A DNA stretch of 64,000 nt, from NCBI GenBank assembly GCA_019828595.1, contig JAHQRK010000037.1:1-64000 (forward strand), in the 5' to 3' direction. The position numbers and the translations under genes were made by a program. This stretch comes from Aphanomyces cochlioides. Taxonomy: Eukaryota > Oomycota > Saprolegniomycetes > Saprolegniales > Verrucalvaceae. The first letter of the stretch is position 1, and each line of letters starts with the position of its first letter. The notes below the pieces were generated by a model. That model saw only the letters and a program-made list of their open reading frames with translations, did no database searches and was not told the origin of the DNA. This document shows positions 55,601-62,317 of this stretch, piece by piece.

Positions 55601-56679
55601 ATCACATCTCATCTTTGGATGTTCCCCTTTGGCACAACTCGTATCTGCCTGGACTCGAAGACCTATACGATCAGTGCTCTACATCGACGCAAGACCAAGC
55701 CAATGTATTGGCTTCGCTTCACATCACGAAGTTGTCGCATTTGTTGACTCCGTGTCAGCGAGTTTGGCCAGCTTCGATCTTGTTCGACAAAATCAACCGT
55801 GCCTGCCGCCAAGCCAATTTTGTCCCTCCAACGAAACAATGGATCTCAATCTTGGTGACCAAGTTATCACGATTGTTTGAGATTGTTTCTGAAGAGGATG
55901 CTCCCGTGTTCCACTTGCCGACGCCTAGCTCTGAATGGATGGAATGGCACTGGATAATTCACCCTGACTCGAGTCCGATCTTGTTGGCGCTTGCGACTTC
56001 GAAATCGGCTAAGATCAGAGCTTCTCCAGCTGCCAGCTCGTCCATTCTTCCTACCAAGCATCTCAACCTGCCATCCAACTTTTACGAAGACCCCAAGCGC
56101 CTTACCCAACTTGCCGCCTTCCTCCAACCCGACCACATTCTCCCTCGATATGGAGAGTTCATTTTCAAGACCCTTCTCCGCGCCAACGCCATGCAATATC
56201 TGTTTCAGTACCAAGACCCCAAGCCGACGTGTGTCTTCTGTCGTGTCAATGAGACGTACGAGCATTTCCTGTTCTCTTGTGGATATGGTCAATCTGTTTG
56301 GTATTTCTTCAAGGCGATCCAGCGACTGCTCGAGTGTTCCTTTCCGTCGACTTGTCTGGAAATGTTCTACGAGACGCCCAAGCCGTCCGATGGATACTAC
56401 ATCCGTGGCTATCTGAAGATCTGGCCGATTGTCCGAGCCTGCGTGTATTATCAAATATGGCTCCAACGTGCCGATCGCACCTTTCGACCCGACCTCACAG
56501 CGAAGAGTCCGATGGAAGTTGCCATTCATGCTGCCTCTTTGATCAAGCTACATCTACAACAGCTCCTGGTTGATCTCCCTCTCAAGAAGGGATACACCAA
56601 GGTATTCAATGTGCTCAAGCATCTATCTTCGGACCCCTGGTTACGTCAACACATCATTCCTGACAGCGTCGTTTCATGA
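52624..56679 (+). CDS. ORF2 of copy N: APE endonuclease-reverse transcriptase, intact
   Basis: A 1351-aa frame runs from the ATG at 52624 (MSDNN) to the TGA at 56677-56679, with no competing start. All active-site residues given for copy X are at the same positions: E50, D170, D254-H255, D626, D727-D728 and the C1203/C1206/H1214/C1219 zinc motif. Copy-specific variants are KQPPEQ (L to P) before the RT and PLAHFNYV (R to H) after FADD. The spacing from ORF1 is 78 nt, so ORF2 needs reinitiation or another internal start route. The best family match I can give from motifs is an APE-type LINE of the L1-like group. Confidence 0.93.
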   Translation: MSDNNFSDVPTELVDWDPQIISLNTNGFSNSHRYILDKLSSVHDVSFIQETRFRTPSLHDRVAFHWQRITNHEGSLFFEEPIYPEVSTSPATGGLATLIHPHSPLKNATQVPHGNPVLRGRYLQVRCTLGPLTVVLHNIYAPAAFQERASYFEELPRDFPPHALHIVGGDFNCTLNKDLDSLRPSTSTMAGTLQLEQWMHSLSLVDLFRRQNPVARTFTSPTLTNRLDYIFCSSTLAGLRHWKATHMPHVPQADHVACRIITKRQTLRHGSGSWKAPTWLLRLPRAAEIVHGCLDRFLDKSPTFHNISKAYDILVNDIRSQLKEFHSQRLEKQRLPLKKLAVEIASLLQVPNMRQDSVLVDRVRDLQKQIHELQDRDKQFRQDQAFQLHLYKAERSSKFHFMSPVPTPLKKTVFKELVDVNGNVVSNQQGMSDVLVDYYKDLFAAPEVQRSGDEVSSFLTPLTRHKQPPEQAQKELSAPLRANEFYHAIRHSSSNSAPGPNALPFEVLKLAPHKWSLVLELLFTHQLHSHPRLTPMQLVSTLVLLHKKGPKSQAKNYRPISLLNTDVKILTSILAYRLQRHIRHIIHPDQQGFIRRSNIQTNIARLDDMLHHIKLHSPSSMVALLDFEKAFDRVDHAYLLRVLRHYGFPETFVDMVRVLYSGRKSRILVNGFLSKPVHISRGVLQGDPLSPLLFVIALEPMCQLLRQHSNYGIKCGDRYHTGSYFADDSQLYAANETCLHRQLALVQTFCDKSGFRLNVDKTQILTYSQLNGNLASLQVTSDSPVKALGILVAPNLSPLAHFNYVFEKFVARLSLWLYKARTMAGKVTILHSICLPVLWYQLAFVPADKDLAKKIDKAMLQFMHGEEINPSSSVHGLRLIKKEILFMPKKSGGLGLHHALALWQQHNRSVMIRCIQAITTPPRKSAMSAWITPGYTLLEKAFHPWGSPRDLLLANGSSAFIRQLYKNPNITPMWKALLSSWFESRWTPYGCPNHISSLDVPLWHNSYLPGLEDLYDQCSTSTQDQANVLASLHITKLSHLLTPCQRVWPASILFDKINRACRQANFVPPTKQWISILVTKLSRLFEIVSEEDAPVFHLPTPSSEWMEWHWIIHPDSSPILLALATSKSAKIRASPAASSSILPTKHLNLPSNFYEDPKRLTQLAAFLQPDHILPRYGEFIFKTLLRANAMQYLFQYQDPKPTCVFCRVNETYEHFLFSCGYGQSVWYFFKAIQRLLECSFPSTCLEMFYETPKPSDGYYIRGYLKIWPIVRACVYYQIWLQRADRTFRPDLTAKSPMEVAIHAASLIKLHLQQLLVDLPLKKGYTKVFNVLKHLSSDPWLRQHIIPDSVVS

Positions 56680-56697
56680 GTGAGCATGACGGCTCAC
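56680..56697 (+). other. 3' UTR hairpin, 6-bp form (copy N)
   Basis: GTGAGC and GCTCAC pair around the loop ATGACG, directly after the stop codon. K, L and R2 have the same loop. The middle copies (C at 14020-14036, D, E, J) have the loop TGACG. Confidence 0.65.
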
Positions 56698-56825
56698 CAC
56701 TTCATCTCCTGTTCAATGACCACTTTGCCATATTCTGTTTTCCAAGTTCTATTTATACAGTACGAGGCAAATTAGTAAGTCATTAGGGCCTTTGCTCAAA
56801 AATAAGGTTAATACAACTCATTTAA

Positions 56826-56839
56826 CCGTGGCACGAGCC
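56826..56839 (+). repeat. Target-site duplication of copy N, right
   Basis: This is the exact repeat of 49431-49444; it restores the endonuclease coding sequence of L. Confidence 0.92.
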
Positions 56840-59800
56840 TTCACAAGTCCCACACTCACCAACCGACTTGACTACATCTTTTGTTCGTCCACCTTGGCGG
56901 GTCTTCGTCATTGGAAGGCGACGCACATGCCACACGTTCCACAGGCTGACCACGTGGCTTGTCGTATCATCACAAAGCGTCAAACATTGCGCCATGGCTC
57001 TGGATCATGGAAAGCTCCAACTTGGCTACTTCGTCTACCACGAGCGGCCGAGATTGTTCATGGATGTCTGGATCGATTTTTGGACAAGTCTCCAACATTC
57101 CACAATATCTCCAAGGCCTACGACATGCTGGTCAATGATATCCGCTCCCAACTCAAAGAATTCCATTCTCAACGATTGGAGAAACAACATCTGCCGTTGA
57201 AGAAGTTAGCTGTCGAGATCGCTTCGCTTTTGCAAGTCCCCAACATGCGTCAAGATGCAGTGCTGGTGGATCGAGTGCGAGACCTTCAAAAGCAAATTCA
57301 CGAGCTGCAAGATCGAGACAAGCAGTTTCGTCAAGACCAGGCGTTCCAACTTCACTTGTACAAAGCAGAGCGCTCGTCCAAGTTCCACTTCATGTCCCCT
57401 GTCCCTACCCCCTTGAAGAAGACAGTCTTCAAAGAGTTGGTGGATGTCAATGGAAATGTTGTCTCCAATCAACAAGGCATGTCTGACGTCCTGGTCGACT
57501 ACTACAAGGACTTGTTTGCAGCTCCCGAGGTGCAGCGATCTGGAGACGAAGTGTCGTCATTTCTGACCCCATTGACTCGACACAAGCAACCGCCAGAGCA
57601 AGCCCAGAAAGAGCTGTCGGCTCCCTTGCGCGCCAACGAGTTCTATCACGCTATTCGATACAGCAGTTCGAACTCAGCGCCAGGTCCCAACGCTCTGCCA
57701 TTCGAAGTCCTCAAACTTGCACCTCACAAGTGGTCGTTGGTATTGGAGCTGCTATTCACACACCAGCTCCATTCTCACCCTCGCTTGACTCCCATGCAAC
57801 TTGTCAGTACGCTGGTGTTGCTGCACAAGAAAGGCCCCAAGTCACAAGCCAAGAACTATCGGCCCATTAGCCTACTCAACACGGATGTGAAAATCCTGAC
57901 GAGTATTCTGGCTTATCGACTCCAGCGCCACATTCGACACATCATCCACCCGGACCAGCAAGGCTTTATCCGTCGAAGCAATATCCAAACCAATATTGCA
58001 CGACTGGATGACATGCTGCACCACATCAAACTACACAGTCCGTCCTCGATGGTGGCACTGCTTGACTTTGAGAAAGCTTTTGATCGCGTGGACCACGCGT
58101 ACTTGCTCCGCGTCCTCCGTCACTATGGCTTTCCCGAAACCTTTGTTGCCATGGTTCGCGTACTGTACTCGGGCCGCAAGTCTCGCATCTTGGTGAACGG
58201 CTTCTTGTCCAAGCCAGTTCACATCTCACGCGGTGTGTTGCAAGGTGATCCACTGTCGCCACTTCTGTTTGTGATCGCTTTGGAACCGATGTGCCAACTC
58301 CTACGGCAACACTCCAACTATGGCATCAAGTGTGGGGATCGCTACCACACTGGGAGTTACTTTGCCGACGACTCGCAACTCTATGCGGCAAATGAGACGT
58401 GCCTCCACCGGCAGCTTGCATTGGTTCAAACCTTTTGCGACAAGTCTGGTTTCCGACTCAACGTAGACAAGACCCAAATTCTGACCTACAGCCAGTTGAA
58501 TGGGAACCTTGCCTCACTACAAGTTACTTCCGACAGTCCCGTGAAGGCTCTTGGTATCTTGGTTGCGCCCAATCTTTCTCCATTGGCACGTTTCAATTAC
58601 GTGTTTGAGAAGTTTGTGGCTCGCTTGTCTTTGTGGCTCTACAAGGCTCGAACCATGGCCGGAAAAGTCACTATCCTGCACAGCATATGTCTGCCTGTGT
58701 TATGGTACCAACTGGCTTTTGTCCCTGCCGACAAAGACCTGGCCAAAAAGATCGACAAGGCCATGCTTCAATTTATGCATGGTGAAGAAATCAACCCATC
58801 CTCCTCTGTCCATGGCCTCCGTTTGATCAAAAAGGAGATCATATTCATGCCGAAAAAGTCCGGTGGCTTAGGCCTGCACCATGCACTTGCTTTATGGCAA
58901 CAACACAACCGCTCTGTCATGATCAGATGCATTCAAGCCATCACCACCCCACCCCGCAAGTCTGCCATGTCCGCCTGGATTACGCCGGGCTATACTCTCC
59001 TCGAGAAGGCTTTTCATCCATGGGGTTCCCCCCGAGATCTCCTCTTGGCAAATGGCTCTTCTGCATTCATCAGACAACTGTACAAGAATCCCAATATCAC
59101 TCCAATGTGGAAAGCCTTATTGAGTAGCTGGTTTGAACCCGCTGGACTCCGTACGGCTGTCCAAATCACATCTCATCTTTGGATGTTCCCCTTTGGCACA
59201 ACTCGTATCTGCCTGGACTCGAAGACCTATACGATCAGTGCTCTACATCGACGCAAGACCAAGCCAATGTATTGGCTTCGCTTCACATCACGAAGTTGTC
59301 GCATTTGTTGACTCCGTGTCAGCGAGTTTGGCCAGCTTCGATCTTGTTCGACAAAATCAACCGTGCCTGCCGCCAAGCCAATTTTGTCCCTCCAACGAAA
59401 CAATGGATCTCAATCTTGGTGACCAAGTTATCACGATTGTTTGAGATTGTTTCTGAAGAGGATGCTCCCGTGTTCCACTTGCCGACGCCTAGCTCTGAAT
59501 GGATGGAATGGCACTGGATAATTCACCCTGACTCGAGTCCGATCTTGTTGGCGCTTGCGACTTCGAAATCGGCTAAGATCAGAGCTTCTCCAGCTGCCAG
59601 CTCGTCCATTCTTCCTACCAAGCATCTCAACCTGCCATCCAACTTTTACGAAGACCCCAAGCGCCTTACCCAACTTGCCGCCTTCCTCCAACCCGACCAC
59701 ATTCTCCCTCGATATGGAGAGTTCATTTTCAAGACCCTTCTCCGCGCCAACGCCATGCAATATCTGTTTCAGTACCAAGACCCCAAGCCGACGTGTGTCT

Positions 59801-60243
59801 TCTGTCGTGTCAATGAGACGTACGAGCATTTCCTGTTCTCTTGTGGATATGGTCAATCTGTTTGGTATTTCTTCAAGGCGATCCAGCGACTGCTCGAGTG
59901 TTCCTTTCCGTCGACTTGTCTGGAAATGTTCTACGAGACGCCCAAGCCGTCCGATGGATACTACATCCGTGGCTATCTGAAGATCTGGCCGATTGTCCGA
60001 GCCTGCGTGTATTATCAAATATGGCTCCAACGTGCCGATCGCACCTTTCGACCCGACCTCACAGCGAAGAGTCCGATGGAAGTTGCCATTCATGCTGCCT
60101 CTTTGATCAAGCTACATCTACAACAGCTCCTGGTTGATCTCCCTCTCAAGAAGGGATACACCAAGGTATTCAATGTGCTCAAGCATCTATCTTCGGACCC
60201 CTGGTTACGTCAACACATCATTCCTGACAGCGTCGTTTCATGA
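56826..60243 (+). pseudogene. ORF2 of copy L, right piece, one frameshift
   Basis: It continues the polyprotein from site s through the rest of the endonuclease (RLDYIF, ADH), the RT with FADD, and the CCHC motif to the TGA at 60241-60243. A T is missing near 59139 (TTTGAACCCGC in place of TTTGAATCCCGC), which splits it into 56826-59311 and 59179-60243. Other copy-specific changes are AIRYSS and TFVAMVRV (D to A) in the RT region. Confidence 0.84.
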
Positions 60244-60389
60244 GTGAGCATGACGGCTCACCACTTCATCTCCTGTTCAATGACCACTTTGCCATATTCT
60301 GTTTTCCAAGTTCTATTTATACAGTACGAGGCAAATTAGTAAGTCATTAGGGCCTTTGCTCAAAAATAAGGTTAATACAACTCATTTAA

Positions 60390-60948
60390 CCTCCAACCCG
60401 ACCACATTCTCCCTCGATATGGAGAGTTCATTTTCAAGACCCTTCTCCGCGCCAACGCCATGCAATATCTGTTTCAGTACCAAGACCCCAAGCCGACGTG
60501 TGTCTTCTGTCGTGTCAATGAGACGTACGAGCATTTCCTGTTCTCTTGTGGATATGGTCAATCTGTTTGGTATTTCTTCAAGGCGATCCAGCGACTGCTC
60601 GAGTGTTCCTTTCCGTCGACTTGTCTGGAAATGTTCTACGAGACGCCCAAGCCGTCCGATGGATACTACATCCGTGGCTATCTGAAGATCTGGCCGATTG
60701 TCCGAGCCTGCGTGTATTATCAAATATGGCTCCAACGTGCCGATCGCACCTTTCGACCCGACCTCACAGCGAAGAGTCCGATGGAAGTTGCCATTCATGC
60801 TGCCTCTTTGATCAAGCTACATCTACAACAGCTCCTGGTTGATCTCCCTCTCAAGAAGGGATACACCAAGGTATTCAATGTGCTCAAGCATCTATCTTCG
60901 GACCCCTGGTTACGTCAACACATCATTCCTGACAGCGTCGTTTCATGA
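60390..60948 (+). CDS. ORF2 C-terminal fragment of copy R2, open
   Basis: The last 180 or so codons of ORF2, with the CCHC motif, are in frame to the TGA at 60946-60948. No catalytic domain remains. There is no reason to think it is expressed. Confidence 0.65.
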
Positions 60949-61094
60949 GTGAGCATGACGGCTCACCACTTCATCTCCTGTTCAATGACCACTTTGCCAT
61001 ATTCTGTTTTCCAAGTTCTATTTATACAGTACGAGGCAAATTAGTAAGTCATTAGGGCCTTTGCTCAAAAATAAGGTTAATACAACTCATTTAA
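60390..61094 (+). mobile_element. LINE copy R2, short right-hand part
   Basis: It begins late in ORF2 (CCTCCAACC) after copy L and ends at CATTTAA (61094), followed by CCATAACGCG of antisense copy W. The 3' UTR is the oldest haplotype. It may be the right end of an element split by L or a short truncated copy. Confidence 0.88.
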
Positions 61095-61801
61095 CCATAA
61101 CGCGAGTACTTGGGAACCAGGAAATCTTTGCCACCAAGTCGAAACGTTGTGCCTCCCATTTCCACGCACGTAGACAAGTTGTAACTTGAGATCACAATGG
61201 TCTGTGGGTTCTTCTTGTGGATCAAAATGTTCGGAAATTTGGAGCCCCATAACGAACCAGGATTTTCCTTGACAAATTGATCGCAGATGACTTTTTCGGA
61301 CCAGTCCTTGTAGGCTTCGCCCAACTTGACTGTGAGCTCGTACACTTGGGACTGGGGAGTGAGCAAAATGTTTTCAATGAAGGCGTCCATGTCACCAGAG
61401 TCTTTGTAGAATGCGTCCGCCATGGCCTCGCATCGCGCAATATCGTCATCGGCAACAGCATGAGCACCAGTGTTGCGGTGTTTTGCGCCTTTGGGAGCAT
61501 TGCCTTGCTTGGAATCTTTCTTGGACGAAACTGAATCCTTGCCGAGGATCAACAGCGCCATTTCCTTGAGCAACGGATTTGTCGACAATGTCTTGATTTG
61601 ACTGGTCATTGTCTTTGTTTGTCGATTGTTCCTCTTGAATAACTTCTCCAGAAGTATCACACGGCTTCGCTTGGCCGTTAATGTCGCCTGACCCATCAAC
61701 CTCCGAGTGAATTTGAGTATTTCCCTCGTCGGTTAAGGCTTCGGTTTCAGTAGAATCCTTCCCCTCGGCGTCTCCAGAGACCATATCCACGTCCTCTTGA
61801 G
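61095..61801 (-). mobile_element. LINE copy W, antisense ORF1 fragment
   Basis: Read on the minus strand it covers element positions from about 784 to 1570, with an internal loss of about 80 bases at 61545. It is joined to R2 at its left end. The plus-strand sequence to its right opens with GGTCGTTGGTATTGG, 15 bases ending in GG, as expected of a duplication for an antisense insertion into V. Confidence 0.8.
61095..61801 (-). pseudogene. ORF1 fragment of copy W, internal 80-bp deletion
   Basis: The fragment runs from the acidic N-terminal half (EDVDMVSGDAEGK) to the start of the central domain (LVPKYSRYG). The 80-base loss between GGCGCTGTTGATCCT and CGGCAAGGATTC changes the frame, so two overlapping frames are needed to read it. 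It lacks both ends of ORF1. Confidence 0.78.
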
Positions 61802-62317
61802 GGTCGTTGGTATTGGAGCTGCTATTCACACACCAGCTCCATTCTCACCCTCGCTTGACTCCCATGCAACTTGTCAGTATGCTGGTGTTGCTGCACAAGA
61901 AAGGCCCCAAGTCACAAGCCAAGAACTATCGGCATTGTTTGAGATTGTTTCTGAAGAGGATGCTCCCGTGTTCCACTTGCCGACGCCTAGCTCTGAATGG
62001 ATGGAATGGCACTGGATGATACACCCTGACTCGAGTCCGATCTTGTTGGCGCTTGCGACTTCGAAATCGGCTAAGATCAGTGCTTCTCCAGCTGTCAGCT
62101 CGTCCATTCTTCCTACCAAGCATCTCAACCTGCCATCCAACTTTTACGAAGACCCCAAGCGCCTTACCCAACTTACCCCAAGCGCCTTACCCAACTTGCC
62201 GCCTTCCTCCAACCCGACCACATTCTCCCTCGATATGGAGAGTTCATTTTCAAGACCCTTCTCCGCGCCAACGCCATGCAATATCTGTTTCAGTACCAAG
62301 ACCCCAAGCCGACGTGT
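61802..62317 (+). mobile_element. LINE copy V, degraded ORF2 remnant
   Basis: It consists of two ORF2 segments joined by a loss of about 1.6 kb at 61933: one from the start of the RT (GGTCGTTGG to AACTATCGG), one from the C-terminal third. It is cut at GCCGACGTGT by the 5' end of copy O. It is the outermost and most damaged copy here, as expected if it is the oldest. Confidence 0.82.
61802..62317 (+). pseudogene. ORF2 remnant of copy V
   Basis: The RT catalytic core is deleted. A 23-base tandem duplication at 62152-62197 adds a further frameshift. The end lies just before the CCHC motif, because copy O interrupts the codons for CVFC. Confidence 0.8.
62152..62197 (+). repeat. 23-bp direct tandem duplication in copy V
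   Basis: The segment at 62152-62174 (ACCCCAAGCGCC to CCAACTT) is repeated immediately at 62175-62197. All other copies have it once. Confidence 0.88.

Larger units (their letters stand above)
49445..56825 (+). mobile_element. LINE copy N, complete uninterrupted element (7381 bp), reference copy
   Basis: It is the only complete copy in one piece: 5' end ACTTCCGAAT, 61-bp 5' UTR, ORF1, 78-bp spacer, ORF2, 146-bp region after the stop codon, 3' end CATTTAA. It is flanked by a 14-bp duplication. The 3' UTR is the oldest haplotype (GAGCATGACGG). No promoter is visible upstream because the flank is element sequence of the host copy, so transcription must be driven from inside the element. Confidence 0.95.
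56826..60389 (+). mobile_element. LINE copy L, right piece (ORF2 and 3' UTR)
   Basis: It opens with the 14-bp duplication of N and continues exactly where the left piece of L stops, to CATTTAA at 60389. It is followed by CCTCCAACC of R2. The 3' UTR is the oldest haplotype (GAGCATGACGG). Confidence 0.9.
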
